64,000 nucleotides of DNA, taken from NCBI RefSeq assembly GCF_009931615.1, contig NZ_CP046620.1, positions 1,999,501 through 2,063,500 of the forward strand, written 5' to 3'. The first letter of the stretch is position 1; each line of letters starts with the position of its first letter. This document shows, piece by piece, positions 24,811 to 34,242 of this stretch. A model generated the notes under the pieces. The model saw only the letters and a program-made list of their open reading frames with translations. It did not search any database and was not told where the DNA came from. This DNA is from Algicella marina (GTDB taxonomy: Bacteria > Pseudomonadota > Alphaproteobacteria > Rhodobacterales > Rhodobacteraceae). Both the position numbers and the translations under genes were made by a program.

Positions 24811-25992
24811 TCAACAGACCTGCCCCGCAGCCCAGCCCGAGGACCAGGCCCACTGGAAGTTGTACCCTCCAAGCCAGCCGGTGACATCAACGACCTCGCC
24901 AATAAAGTACAAGCCGGGCACGGATCTGGTTTCCATCGTTTTTGAATCCAGCTCCGCGGTGCTTACGCCCCCCACAGTTACCTCTGCCGTTCGATAACCT
25001 TCAGACCCTGCAGGCAAAACCCACCAGTGCGCCAGCATGGACGCGAGTTCCGCCAGACGTCTGTCTGACATGTCTCCGATCCGACCTGTCACCGACATTT
25101 GTGTCAGCAGGCTGTCGGCCAGCCGCTTCGGTAAAAACTCAGCCAGGGCGCGGGCGACAGACAGTTTTCCGTTGGCCTGCCGCAATGATCGCAACCCTTC
25201 AAAGGCCGCTGCTTCCTCCAGCCACTCGACCTGAACCTCCTCACCCTCGCGCCAATAGGACGACACCTGAAGGATCGACGGACCGGAAAGGCCCCTGTGC
25301 GTGAAGAGCAACCCCTCTCTGAACGACGCGCCCCCGGAAGAGACGACCGCATCCGTCGACAAACCGGCCAGCGCTTTCATGTTTTCCAACGTCGGTCCGC
25401 TGAACGTCAGGGGCACCAGCCCCGGGCGAGTCGGCTCCAGCTTCAACCCATGGGCTTCCGCAACCCGGTAGCCGAAACCTGTAGCCCCCATTTTCGGAAT
25501 GGACTTTCCACCGGTTGCCACCACAGTTGTCTCACACTCAAGTTCCTGCCCCTCCACGCGGATCAGAAAGCCCCGTTCCGTGCAAACCGGAACACTGACA
25601 TTCTGTCCTAACCGCAGAACGACCCCCGCATCGCTCATATCGCGCATCAGCATGTCGATGATATCCCGGGCGGAACTGTCGCAAAACAGCTGCCCAAGCG
25701 TCTTCTCATGGTAGGCGATGCCCTCTGCCTCTACCCTCGCAACGAAATCCGAAGCGGTGAATCGCTTAAGTGCGGACGTCGCAAAGCGAGGATTGGCCGA
25801 AATGAAACGTTCCGGCTCACAAAAAATGTTCGTAAAATTGCACCGGCCGCCACCTGATATCCGGATTTTCTCACCCGGTGCCCGAGCATGATCAAGCACC
25901 AGAACCCTGCGCCCGCGCCGTCCGGCCTCGATAGCTGCGAACATTCCTGCGGCACCCGCGCCAATGACAATGCAATCCCATTTCTCCAGCAC
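24811..25992 (-). CDS. HI0933/BaiN-family FAD-dependent oxidoreductase
   Basis: A 393-residue flavoprotein. The FAD Rossmann motif is VIGAGAAGMFAAIEAGRRG near the N-terminus, followed by the family signature GEKIRISGGGRCNFTN. TVVATGGKSIPKMGATGFGY is present in the middle and GGVSTAELDSKTMETRSVPGLYFIGEVVDVTGWLGGYN in pieces at the C-terminus. The family includes BaiN and uncharacterised YhiN proteins. The start is taken as the GTG at 25992, seven bases after GGGAGG; the open frame continues upstream to 26097 but that part is not conserved-looking. It is convergent with kdsA, and tRNA-Gln lies just upstream on the other strand. Confidence 0.85.
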   Translation of the reverse strand: MLEKWDCIVIGAGAAGMFAAIEAGRRGRRVLVLDHARAPGEKIRISGGGRCNFTNIFCEPERFISANPRFATSALKRFTASDFVARVEAEGIAYHEKTLGQLFCDSSARDIIDMLMRDMSDAGVVLRLGQNVSVPVCTERGFLIRVEGQELECETTVVATGGKSIPKMGATGFGYRVAEAHGLKLEPTRPGLVPLTFSGPTLENMKALAGLSTDAVVSSGGASFREGLLFTHRGLSGPSILQVSSYWREGEEVQVEWLEEAAAFEGLRSLRQANGKLSVARALAEFLPKRLADSLLTQMSVTGRIGDMSDRRLAELASMLAHWWVLPAGSEGYRTAEVTVGGVSTAELDSKTMETRSVPGLYFIGEVVDVTGWLGGYNFQWAWSSGWAAGQVC

Positions 25993-26100
25993 ACAGAGCC
26001 CTCCCGTTCCAGCTTGAACTACTGGATGCAGAAGGCCACGAACAAGCGCCCATTCCCCCTTGCAGCCCATTTTCCGAAATTGTATGACCTTCGCCACTGC

Positions 26101-26175
26101 TGGGGTGTAGCCAAGTGGTAAGGCAACGGTTTTTGGTATCGTGTACCGTAGGTTCGAATCCTACCACCCCAGCCA
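26101..26175 (+). tRNA. tRNA-Gln (anticodon UUG)
   Basis: A full cloverleaf can be drawn. The acceptor stem is TGGGGTG with CACCCCA, the D arm GCC...GGC, the anticodon stem ACGGT/ATCGT (one G-U pair) and the anticodon loop TTTTGGT with TTG at positions 34-36. The T arm is GTAGG-TTCGAAT-CCTAC, the discriminator base is G, and CCA is encoded at 26173-26175. Confidence 0.96.
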
Positions 26176-26325
26176 CCTTACTCCGCGCAATGGATGGAAA
26201 CCCGTCGAAGCCAGCGCGTCCACTGCGGTCGCGGCGGCGGACTTTTTCCAAAGTTAAAGAGTGGGCGATGAGATGATTAGCCCTGAAAGTTGTCTAATAC
26301 CCAATTTCGCCTTATCCTGAATGTA

Positions 26326-26352
26326 GGAACAGAACTTATACCGCTCTACGTT
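26326..26352 (+). promoter_or_regulatory. Possible ECF-sigma promoter
   Basis: GGAAC (26326-26330) and CGTT (26349-26352) with an 18-base spacer resemble the GGAAC-N16/17-CGTT promoters of ECF sigma factors. The element lies 25 bases before the start of an anti-sigma-like gene, a natural place for such a promoter. The spacer is one base longer than usual. Confidence 0.35.
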
Positions 26353-26377
26353 TTGTGGGACTGTAAAGGTAGAAGAC

Positions 26378-26725
26378 TTGGACACCGCCCGCACATCACT
26401 GGCCGCCGAATTGGCACTTGGCCTGCTTCACGGCAGAGAGAGGGATGAAGCGCAGCGGGAAATGGCGTCCGATCCAGAAATGCAGTTCGATTTCGTTTGT
26501 TGGCAGGAAAGCCTTGTAACGCTGCTTTCCGCTACCGAAGCGCCGGCTGTGAAGCCGGCACCTGCGGTCTGGCGTAGCATTCAGGCGGAACTGTTCGGCA
26601 GATCCCCGTCGATCTGGCAACAAATTCTGGATTCGGCGAGGGACCCGCACAACCGGGGCCTGCTCGTCATCGTGGCGCTGGCCAAGCTCGCCCTACTGGC
26701 CTGGATCATCTACCTGTTTTTTTGA
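26378..26725 (+). CDS. Small membrane protein resembling the N-terminal part of anti-sigma factors
   Basis: A 115-residue protein. Residues 8-50 (LAAELALGLLHGRERDEAQREMASDPEM in pieces, then FVCWQESLVTLL) match the pattern of the zinc-free anti-sigma domain seen in RskA-type proteins of Rhodobacterales. The PAPAVWRSIQAELFG stretch that normally precedes the membrane helix is also present. One transmembrane segment occupies about residues 94-115 and ends the protein, so the extracytoplasmic RskA domain is absent. The start is a TTG at 26378 with AAAGGT upstream; no ATG is available before residue 29. No sigma factor gene lies nearby. The function is a guess from pattern only. Confidence 0.6.
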   Translation: MDTARTSLAAELALGLLHGRERDEAQREMASDPEMQFDFVCWQESLVTLLSATEAPAVKPAPAVWRSIQAELFGRSPSIWQQILDSARDPHNRGLLVIVALAKLALLAWIIYLFF

Positions 26726-26729
26726 TATC

Positions 26730-26951
26730 TCAGTCGACGGTTTGTTGCATCGACCCGCTGCCCAGCACTCGACCGATATAGGGCACGATAAGAACCGTTG
26801 CGAAAACGGTCGAAATCAGCCCGACGAGCAATATGCCTGAGTGTCGGCTAAAGCCTTCAGACAATGCGTAGGCCGCAATTGCCACCAAGGGGATATGCAA
26901 TAATACAGCGCACACAAATTGTACGCGGAGCTTTATGTTCCGGTTAAACAT
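26730..26951 (-). CDS. Small two-helix membrane protein of unknown function
   Basis: A 73-residue protein with two hydrophobic segments (VQFVCAVLLHIPLVAIAAYAL and ILLVGLISTVFATVLIVPYI) and a basic N-terminus. I do not recognise the family; the layout faintly recalls the second membrane helix region of chemoreceptors. The ATG at 26951 has GAGGA seven bases upstream and is preferred over the ATGs at 26963 and 27014. It is convergent with the anti-sigma-like gene, four bases away. Confidence 0.5.
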   Translation of the reverse strand: MFNRNIKLRVQFVCAVLLHIPLVAIAAYALSEGFSRHSGILLVGLISTVFATVLIVPYIGRVLGSGSMQQTVD

Positions 26952-27044
26952 TGAATTCCTCATTCCGTGACCGTGTTGAAAATTGACCCTTCTGCGCACA
27001 TTTGACCAACCCAAACGGACATTTTTTAGACAGGCTCGCCCGAT

Positions 27045-27500
27045 TTAGTCCACGCTAACCAAGCGTTCCGGCACACGTGTCGCCATCTGCGTCGCCAAAA
27101 GCAGGTTCGTCTCGCTGGTGGTCACTCCGTCGAATTTGCGAATTCGCGTGAGCACCCCATCAAGATCATACAGAGTCTGGGTGCCCAGTTCGACGATCAG
27201 ATCCCATTTGCCGTTGGTTGAATGCACAGCCTGAACTGCCGGTACGTTGCTCAGCAACCGCGTGATCTTGTCCGCGCCACGCCCCTCGATGCCAAGCATC
27301 ATCAGGCCTCGCACCGGATGATGCTGCATATCCTCGGCAAGTACCACAGTGTATCCGACAATGACGCCGCTCTCCCGTAGCCTGTTCAGTCTCGCACGAA
27401 CCGTCACACGCGAAAGCCCGACTTCCAATGCGAGGTTTGAGAGTGATATACGCGCGTCGCGCCTCAAGGCTCCGATAATTCTGGTGTCAAAACTATCCAC
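27045..27500 (-). CDS. Lrp/AsnC-family transcriptional regulator
   Basis: A 151-residue regulator. The N-terminal helix-turn-helix reads LSNLALEVGLSRVTVRARLNRL, and the C-terminal RAM ligand domain includes VQAVHSTNGKWDLIVELGT. The start is the GTG at 27500, which gives a normal Lrp length; the open frame extends far upstream through the arginase gene on the other strand and is not real there. The gene is divergent from arginase and ornithine cyclodeaminase, and a perfect palindrome lies between them. It is likely an arginine- or ornithine-responsive activator, as for ArcR/OccR-like regulators of these pathways. Confidence 0.85.
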   Translation of the reverse strand: MDSFDTRIIGALRRDARISLSNLALEVGLSRVTVRARLNRLRESGVIVGYTVVLAEDMQHHPVRGLMMLGIEGRGADKITRLLSNVPAVQAVHSTNGKWDLIVELGTQTLYDLDGVLTRIRKFDGVTTSETNLLLATQMATRVPERLVSVD

Positions 27501-27535
27501 TTTGATCAGTTTTCCCTTCGTTTTGTATATTTGCC

Positions 27536-27558
27536 CGATCAATTTATCAAATTGATCG
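27536..27558. promoter_or_regulatory. Lrp-type operator between regulator and arginase
   Basis: A perfect inverted repeat with 10-bp arms (CGATCAATTT and AAATTGATCG) around ATC. A related half site, GATCAGTTT (27504-27512), lies 33 bases away (about three helical turns) near the start of the lrp gene. This AT-rich symmetric spaced site fits cooperative binding of an Lrp-family protein controlling both divergent genes. Confidence 0.65.
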
Positions 27559-27617
27559 CTTCTCGTCGTACGGTTTCGGAAAGTATCAGTAATAAAGAAT
27601 TCCCAGAGGATACCCGT

Positions 27618-28577
27618 ATGAAACCGAAAAGATGTCTGTTGATCGGCGCACCAGTTGACAGCGGCAAGCGTCGTCAGGGTTGCATGATGGGACCTGACGC
27701 CTATCGCACCGCCAAGCTCGCCGAAACCGTCGCAGCTCTTGGACATGAGGTAAGCGATTTGGGCAACATCAGCCCTGCAACCATCCGTCAGGTCAGCAAT
27801 TCCAATAAGCAGGTGTATGCTCTGCCTGAAACGGTCGCTTGGGCGGAAGCCATTGCCGCTGCCGGGCAGGAAGCCGCAATGCATGGCTTCCCGATTTTCC
27901 TCGGTGGCGACCATTCCCTCTCGCTCGGCTCCGTTGCAGGAATGGCGGCACACGCTTCATCGCAATCCCGCCCTCTGTTCATTCTCTGGCTCGACGCTCA
28001 TACGGACCTGCACACACCATTGACCAGTGGTTCCGGAAACCTCCACGGTACACCGCTTGGCTATATTTCAGGCGCCGCCGGTTTCGATGCATTCCCACCG
28101 ATGCCGAAACCGGTCCCAGCGCACCAGATCTGCATGATCGGCTTGCGCTCGGTAGATGCCGCCGAAAAGGCCATGCTGCAGGACAGCGAGATGACGGCGG
28201 TGGACATGCGCACCATCGATGAACAGGGCATCGCCCGCCCGCTGGCCGAATTCCTCGGTCGGGTCGCCGCTGCCAGCGGCCTATTGCATGTCTCGCTCGA
28301 TGTAGACTTCCTGGATCCATCCATCGCTCCGGCGGTCGGAACAACGGTGCCGGGCGGCGCCACTTTCCGTGAGGCCCATCTCGTGATGGAAATGCTGGGC
28401 GACAGCGGGCTTGTCAGTTCTCTCGATCTTGTGGAACTCAATCCATTTCTGGATGATCGCGGCCGGACCGCGTCCCTGATGGTCGATCTTACCGCGTCCC
28501 TGCTTGGCCGCCGTGTTTTTGACCGTCCGACACAGTCGTTTAATGCCCGAATAACGGGTTTGGAAAACCAATCATGA
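27618..28577 (+). CDS. rocF: Arginase
   Basis: A 319-residue enzyme that hydrolyses arginine to ornithine and urea. Binuclear Mn ligands are visible in GGDHSLSLGS, DAHTDLHTP and SLDVDFLDP, the three signatures of the ureohydrolase family. The start at 27618 has AGAGGA eight bases upstream; an in-frame GTG/ATG-type extension to 27531 overlaps the operator. Its stop overlaps the ornithine cyclodeaminase start by four bases. With that enzyme it converts arginine to proline. The symbol follows common use; arcA or argI are synonyms in other species. Confidence 0.93.
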   Translation: MKPKRCLLIGAPVDSGKRRQGCMMGPDAYRTAKLAETVAALGHEVSDLGNISPATIRQVSNSNKQVYALPETVAWAEAIAAAGQEAAMHGFPIFLGGDHSLSLGSVAGMAAHASSQSRPLFILWLDAHTDLHTPLTSGSGNLHGTPLGYISGAAGFDAFPPMPKPVPAHQICMIGLRSVDAAEKAMLQDSEMTAVDMRTIDEQGIARPLAEFLGRVAAASGLLHVSLDVDFLDPSIAPAVGTTVPGGATFREAHLVMEMLGDSGLVSSLDLVELNPFLDDRGRTASLMVDLTASLLGRRVFDRPTQSFNARITGLENQS

Positions 28578-29626
28578 GCGCACCAGCACCCTCCGACCTC
28601 GCCTTCGTGCCGTTTGTCAGTGTCGAGAACATGATGAAGCTTGTTCATCGCATCGGCATAGAAGACATGCTGCGCGGCCTCGCCTCAGCCATCGAAGAAG
28701 ATTTCCGCCGCTGGGAACTGTTCGACAAGACGCCGCGCATAGCCTCTCATTCACGGGACGGCGTCATTGAGCTCATGCCAACCTCGGATGGCCAAGTGTA
28801 CGGTTTCAAATACGTCAACGGCCATCCCGGGAACATGAAGGAGGGACTTCAGACAGTCACCGCGTTCGGCCTGCTCGCCACCGTGGATACCGGCTACCCT
28901 GTACTGCTCAGCGAAATGACGGTCCTCACCGCTCTGCGCACCGCAGCGACTTCGGCCATGGTCGCGCGCCATCTCGCCCCGCGCGATGCCCGCACCATGG
29001 CGATAATCGGCAACGGTGCACAATCGGAGTTCCAGGCTCTGGCCATGAAGGCCATTTGCGGCATCACACACCTTCGCCTCTTTGATATCGACCCGCGTGC
29101 AACGGAAAAGACCATGCGCAACCTCGATGGCCTCGGCCTGTCACTGTCCGCCTGTTCAACGCCCGAGGAAGCGATCGAAAGTGCAGATATCATCACTACC
29201 TGCACCGCCGATAAGCAGTATGCCAACATACTCACCGACAACATGGTTGGTGCCGGTGTCCACATAAACGCCATTGGCGGAGACTGTCCCGGCAAGACTG
29301 AACTCCACCGGGATATTCTGTCGCGTTCAACCGTTTTTATCGAATATCCGCCACAGACACGCATCGAAGGGGAAATCCAGCAGATGCCCGCCGATTTCCC
29401 GGTCACCGAACTCTGGCAGGTGATCACTGGCACGGCTCCCGGACGAACGAGCGATAGCCAGATCACCCTGTTTGATGGCGTCGGTTTCGCCATCGAGGAT
29501 TTCTCGGCCCTCCGCTTTGTCCGCGATCACTTGCAGAGCACAGGCCTTTTTCAAAACCTCGACATGGTTGCGGACCCGGATGACCCGCGCGATCTTTTTG
29601 GCATGTTGCAGCGCGCCCGGATCTGA
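28574..29626 (+). CDS. ocd: Ornithine cyclodeaminase
   Basis: A 350-residue NAD-dependent enzyme of the ornithine cyclodeaminase/mu-crystallin family that turns ornithine into proline and ammonia. Visible features are the GFKYVNGHPGNMKEGL substrate region with Lys near residue 76 and ALRTAATSAMVARHL. The Rossmann motif is IIGNGAQSEFQ near 140, and a later NAIGGDCPGKTEL carries the catalytic Asp. Length is typical. The start is coupled to arginase by ATGA overlap. It ends seven bases before the convergent dehydrogenase gene. Confidence 0.94.
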   Translation: MSAPAPSDLAFVPFVSVENMMKLVHRIGIEDMLRGLASAIEEDFRRWELFDKTPRIASHSRDGVIELMPTSDGQVYGFKYVNGHPGNMKEGLQTVTAFGLLATVDTGYPVLLSEMTVLTALRTAATSAMVARHLAPRDARTMAIIGNGAQSEFQALAMKAICGITHLRLFDIDPRATEKTMRNLDGLGLSLSACSTPEEAIESADIITTCTADKQYANILTDNMVGAGVHINAIGGDCPGKTELHRDILSRSTVFIEYPPQTRIEGEIQQMPADFPVTELWQVITGTAPGRTSDSQITLFDGVGFAIEDFSALRFVRDHLQSTGLFQNLDMVADPDDPRDLFGMLQRARI

Positions 29627-29633
29627 GGCCGCG

Positions 29634-30662
29634 TCAATTTACGTCCACGGGGCGCGAACGCATCCGCCGCGCCGTCTCGCGCTCCGCCCGCTTGCAGCGG
29701 ACGGGCGGCAGCCCCCGGTCCATGAGCGCCATATCTTCCAACACCATGTCTCCCATCTCCCTGAAGGCAGTATCCAGTGCCCCGGCCCGATGGGCAGACC
29801 GTAGAAACCCATCCAATGTTCGAACCCGGTGGTCCAATGGCATCGGTTCTTCCGGATAAACATCGCTCGCCGCCACAATCTGTTTTGCGGCCACTGCATC
29901 CAACAGCGCTTCGAAGTCGACAACATCGGCCCGCGAGAGCAGGATGAAGACCGAACCCTGCCGCATTGACGCGAACTCTTCTGAGCCGAGAAAACCCCGG
30001 TTCTCTGAAGTCACCGAGGACACCACAAAGATGAAATCGGATTCCGCCAGCACTTCTCCGAGGTCGGCTGGAGAGACGCCGTGCTCGCGCAGCAGCGAAG
30101 GAGGCAACCACGGGTCGAAGACCTTGATATTGCAACGAAAACCTTCGAGAAGCCGTCGCAAGGCCTTGCCAAGATCACCAAAGCCGATGATTCCGACGTC
30201 GGATCCGCTCAAGGTACGCGATCCTGAATTGCCATCGCCGCCCCATAGTTCGCAGCCCGCACGAAAGTCATTGTCCGCCGAGACGATACCCCGCGCCAGA
30301 TTCAACGCCATCGCCAACCCCATCTCCGCCACCGGCAGGGCAAAGACGGCACCGGTCGTCAGCACATGAATACCGCGACGGAAAATTTCCTCATAAGGCA
30401 TGTTGTCGATCAGGTTGGATTCGACGTTCAACACCGACCGCAGTGCCGTCATGGACGCCAGCGTTTCCTCTGCAATCGGGGGCTGGCCCAGAATATACCG
30501 TACCCGCTCGAGCACCTCCCGGCCCATGCTGGCAACTTCATCGGCTGGCACTTCCAGTACTTCGTATCGCGTGTGCAGTTCTTCCAGCTTTTGCGGCTTG
30601 AAGATCAATTCCAGAGTTCGCGGCTCCGGTGCGGCCAGCACAAGCGGTTTCGATTCTGGCAT
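29634..30662 (-). CDS. D-isomer-specific 2-hydroxyacid dehydrogenase family protein
   Basis: A 342-residue protein of the phosphoglycerate-dehydrogenase-like group. It has an NAD motif IIGFGDLGKALRRLL near residue 160, the Arg in LLSRADVVD (about 240), the Glu in YPEEPMP (about 265) and a His in RSAHRAG in place of the usual TPHxG. All three catalytic positions are thus filled, but the His loop is atypical. The start is the ATG at 30662 with GGAGG nine bases upstream; a TTG at 30702 region gives a longer frame. The substrate is unknown. It is convergent with ornithine cyclodeaminase and divergent from the amidoligase cluster. Confidence 0.8.
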   Translation of the reverse strand: MPESKPLVLAAPEPRTLELIFKPQKLEELHTRYEVLEVPADEVASMGREVLERVRYILGQPPIAEETLASMTALRSVLNVESNLIDNMPYEEIFRRGIHVLTTGAVFALPVAEMGLAMALNLARGIVSADNDFRAGCELWGGDGNSGSRTLSGSDVGIIGFGDLGKALRRLLEGFRCNIKVFDPWLPPSLLREHGVSPADLGEVLAESDFIFVVSSVTSENRGFLGSEEFASMRQGSVFILLSRADVVDFEALLDAVAAKQIVAASDVYPEEPMPLDHRVRTLDGFLRSAHRAGALDTAFREMGDMVLEDMALMDRGLPPVRCKRAERETARRMRSRPVDVN

Positions 30663-30889
30663 CAAAGCAATCCTCCCGGTCTCGAGCCTAAGCCGAAACA
30701 AACTGTCCGTCGCGCGATTTCGTTAGCCGAAGCCGTCCGCCACTTTACACGTCGCGACCTTTCCGACTTGCCACAACTGCATCAGAAAGCGGCTTTTTTT
30801 TCGTCAGCGTGCACCATTTGCTCTATCGCGCCGTTCTTGGTTGCTGCGTTGCAACAGTTGCGCCATGCTGAACGCGGAGGTACCTGCCA

Positions 30890-33800
30890 TTGTCCATTAC
30901 AGCCGGAATTTATCACCTTACCCACTACCAATATGATCGCCCGGTCACGCTCGGACCACAGGTCATCCGCCTCAGGCCAGCGCCGCACTCCCGCACAAGG
31001 GTCATATCCCATTCTCTGCGGGTGACGCCCGAAAATCACTTCGTGAACCATCAGCAAGACCCATATGGCAACTGGCTGGCTCGTTTCGTGTTTCCAGAAC
31101 CGGTGCGCGAATTGAAGATCGAAGTCGATCTAGTTGCGGACATGTCGGTCTACAATCCGTTCGACTTCTTCGTCGAGGAAGAGGCTACCGAGTATCCATT
31201 CGCATATCCGTCAGATTTTGCCACCGACCTCCGAATCTACATGGAACCGGAACCGGTGACACCTCTCCTTGAGCGATTCATCGCTTCGATTCCCAGGGAG
31301 ATGAAAGGTACGGTCGACTTCCTCGTTGCTCTGAACAGCTACGTTTCCGACAGGATCAACTACGAAATCCGCATGGAACCAGGCGTTCAGACTCCCGAAG
31401 AATCCCTGCAACGCGCCGCTGGCTCGTGTCGCGATTCCAGTTGGCTGCTTGTTCAGGTGCTTCGCAACATCGGCTTCGCCGCCCGTTTCGTTTCCGGATA
31501 CCTGATCCAGTTGAAACCGGACCTCGTAGCTCTTGATGGCCCCGCCGGCACCGATCATGACTTCACCGATCTGCACGCATGGGTAGAGGTCTACCTTCCC
31601 GGTGCAGGCTGGGTAGGGCTCGACCCGACATCCGGCCTCCTCGCGGGCGAGAGCCACATTCCTCTGGCCGCAACGCCACACTACCGCAACGCTGCGCCCA
31701 TATCCGGCGTCGCCAGCGCCGCGCAGGTCGACTTCAACTTCGACATGCAAGTGACACGCACCTCCGAACATCCCCGCATAACAAAGCCCTTCTCGGATGC
31801 GTCATGGGATGCCCTCAACGCGCTGGGCAAGAAGGTTGACGAGAAACTGAAGGCAGGAGACGTCCGCCTGACCATGGGCGGCGAGCCAACCTTCGTTTCC
31901 ATTGACGACTTCGAGAGTGAGGAATGGAACTCGGAGGCTGTCGGCCCGACCAAACGCAAACTCGCAGACGTCCTCATCCGCCGACTGAACGACAAGTTCG
32001 CGCAGGGAGGTTTGCTGCACTACGGGCAGGGGAAATGGTATCCAGGTGAAACCCTGCCACGCTGGACCTTCTCCCTCTATTGGCGCAAGGATGGCAAGCC
32101 GATCTGGCACGACCCGGAGCTTCTCGCCCGCGAGGACACGAACGAGGATGTCGGGCCGGAAGACGCGCAAGCGCTCTTGCAGGGCATTGCCGAAGCCTTG
32201 GAAGTTCCTCGGGAAAACGTCGTGCCCGCTTTCGAGGATCCGGGCGAATGGATCCTCAAGGAAGGCAAGCTGCCCGATAATGTCACACCTGACAATTCAA
32301 AGCTCAAGGACCCTGAGGAACGCGCCCGCCTCGCCAAGGTGTTCGAACGGGGGCTGACAAATGCCGTCGGCTACGTGCTCCCTGTGCAGCGCTGGCAATC
32401 GGCGGCCCGAAAGGGAGGCTGGATGTCGGAGGTCTGGAAACTCCGCCGCGGCCGTGTCTTCCTCGTACCGGGCGACAGTCCTGTCGGGTATCGCCTGCCT
32501 CTGGGCAGCCTGCCCTACGTTCCACCCTCAAGCTATCCGTTTGTCTATCCGGAAGACCCGACGATCCCGCGCGCACCCCTATCCGATCCACTTGCGCCAC
32601 AGGGTGGCGAACCGGAGCCGAAACCCGATCCCGAGGCTGTGCAACAGGATGTCGCCCGGTTCACGGCCAATCCCGCCGGGCAAGACAGAGTGGAACAGGT
32701 TCTGGGCGATCTCGATGGTCCCGTCCGCACGGCCATCTCGGTCGAACCTCGTGATGGCCGCCTCTGCGTCTTCCTTCCGCCAGTGGAAACGCTTGAAGAC
32801 TATCTCGAACTCATCTCGGCAATCGAACGCGCGGCAAAATCCATCGGGCGCAAAGTCCTGATCGAGGGCTACGCCGCCCCCTCCGATCCGCGCATCGAGG
32901 TCATTCGCGTAGCACCTGACCCAGGTGTGCTCGAAGTGAACATTCATCCTGCCGCAAGCTGGGAAGAATGCGTCCACACGACCGAGACGATCTACGAGGA
33001 GGCCCGTCAGACGCGCCTAGGGACCGACAAGTTCATGATCGACGGCCGCCACACTGGCACCGGCGGCGGCAACCATGTGGTTGTCGGCGGCGCTACCGTG
33101 CTAGACAGCCCTTTCCTCCGCCGCCCGGACCTGTTGAAGAGTCTGATCCTGTTCTGGCAGCGCCACCCTTCGTTGTCCTATCTATTCTCCGGCACCTTTG
33201 TTGGTCCCACGAGTCAGGCACCGCGCATAGACGAAGCACGCCACGACACGCTCTATGAACTGGAAATCGCCCTCGATCAGATCTGGCCGCCTGAGCAGGG
33301 CCAGGTTCCGCCGCCGTGGCTGACGGACCGGCTGCTGCGCAACAGCCTGATCGACGTCACAGGCAACACGCATCGCACCGAGATTTGCATCGACAAACTT
33401 TTCTCACCGGACGGCCCAACGGGCCGACTGGGCCTCGTCGAGTTTCGCGGCTTCGAAATGCCTCCCAATCCCCGGATGAGTCTTGCGCAGCAACTGCTGC
33501 TGCGCGCCATCATCGCCCGATGCTGGGACTCCCCTCTTACGGGGAACCTGACACGCTGGGGCACAACCCTGCATGATCGTTTCATGCTGCCTGCCTTCAT
33601 CTGGGACGATTTCATGGATGTGCTGGCCGACCTCGCCGAACATGACCTGAAGCTTGACCCGGTTTGGTTTGAAGCACAGTCGGAGTTTCGTTTCCCATTC
33701 TGCGGCGAAGTCACTTATGAAGGAATGACGCTCGAACTGCGGCAAGCGCTGGAACCTTGGCACGTACTTGGAGAGACCGGTGCAATCGGCGGGACAGTCC

Positions 33801-34240
33801 GCTATACCGACAGTTCGGCGGAAAGACTGCAGGTCAAGCTTTCCGGTCCCAATGCCAGCCGTTATCGCGTTACTGCGAACGGTCGCTACGTACCACTGAA
33901 CCCGTCTCGTACCACCGGAGAACTGGTCGGAGGTGTGCGTTACAAGGCATGGAAACCGCCGCTGTCACTGCACCCGGTCATGGACGTGCACACACCACTG
34001 ACGTTTGACATCTATGACACATGGACGGGCCGGGCTCTCGGCGGTTGTCGCTACCATGTCATGCATCCCGGAGGCCGCAATTTCGAAACCTTCCCAGTGA
34101 ACGGCAATGAAGCAGAAGCTCGCCGCCTGAACCGGTTCGAAGCCCTCGGCCATACCGCCAGTCGGTACACCCCCTCCGACGAAACGCCGCATCCGGAATT
34201 TCCGATGACGCTGGATCTACGGCGTAGACCGGGCCTCTAA
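30890..34240 (+). CDS. Transglutaminase-like plus DUF2126 (putative amidoligase) fusion protein
   Basis: A 1116-residue two-part protein. Residues 1-300 are a bacterial transglutaminase-like (BTLCP) protein: an N-terminal beta domain, then the Cys-His-Asp triad at C180 ([10 protein letters not shown]), H229 ([10 protein letters not shown]) and D245 (LDPTSG). From about residue 320 to the end is the DUF2126 domain, described in the literature as a putative amidoligase of the glutamine-synthetase-like fold. It carries [13 protein letters not shown], the [12 protein letters not shown] loop, and [23 protein letters not shown]. The start is a TTG at 30890 with GGAGG nine bases before it. Two more genes of the same system follow directly. 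The predicted role is peptide-bond formation plus thiol-protease-like trimming on an unknown product. Confidence 0.88.
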   Translation: MSITAGIYHLTHYQYDRPVTLGPQVIRLRPAPHSRTRVISHSLRVTPENHFVNHQQDPYGNWLARFVFPEPVRELKIEVDLVADMSVYNPFDFFVEEEATEYPFAYPSDFATDLRIYMEPEPVTPLLERFIASIPREMKGTVDFLVALNSYVSDRINYEIRMEPGVQTPEESLQRAAGSCRDSSWLLVQVLRNIGFAARFVSGYLIQLKPDLVALDGPAGTDHDFTDLHAWVEVYLPGAGWVGLDPTSGLLAGESHIPLAATPHYRNAAPISGVASAAQVDFNFDMQVTRTSEHPRITKPFSDASWDALNALGKKVDEKLKAGDVRLTMGGEPTFVSIDDFESEEWNSEAVGPTKRKLADVLIRRLNDKFAQGGLLHYGQGKWYPGETLPRWTFSLYWRKDGKPIWHDPELLAREDTNEDVGPEDAQALLQGIAEALEVPRENVVPAFEDPGEWILKEGKLPDNVTPDNSKLKDPEERARLAKVFERGLTNAVGYVLPVQRWQSAARKGGWMSEVWKLRRGRVFLVPGDSPVGYRLPLGSLPYVPPSSYPFVYPEDPTIPRAPLSDPLAPQGGEPEPKPDPEAVQQDVARFTANPAGQDRVEQVLGDLDGPVRTAISVEPRDGRLCVFLPPVETLEDYLELISAIERAAKSIGRKVLIEGYAAPSDPRIEVIRVAPDPGVLEVNIHPAASWEECVHTTETIYEEARQTRLGTDKFMIDGRHTGTGGGNHVVVGGATVLDSPFLRRPDLLKSLILFWQRHPSLSYLFSGTFVGPTSQAPRIDEARHDTLYELEIALDQIWPPEQGQVPPPWLTDRLLRNSLIDVTGNTHRTEICIDKLFSPDGPTGRLGLVEFRGFEMPPNPRMSLAQQLLLRAIIARCWDSPLTGNLTRWGTTLHDRFMLPAFIWDDFMDVLADLAEHDLKLDPVWFEAQSEFRFPFCGEVTYEGMTLELRQALEPWHVLGETGAIGGTVRYTDSSAERLQVKLSGPNASRYRVTANGRYVPLNPSRTTGELVGGVRYKAWKPPLSLHPVMDVHTPLTFDIYDTWTGRALGGCRYHVMHPGGRNFETFPVNGNEAEARRLNRFEALGHTASRYTPSDETPHPEFPMTLDLRRRPGL

Positions 34241-34242
34241 CA

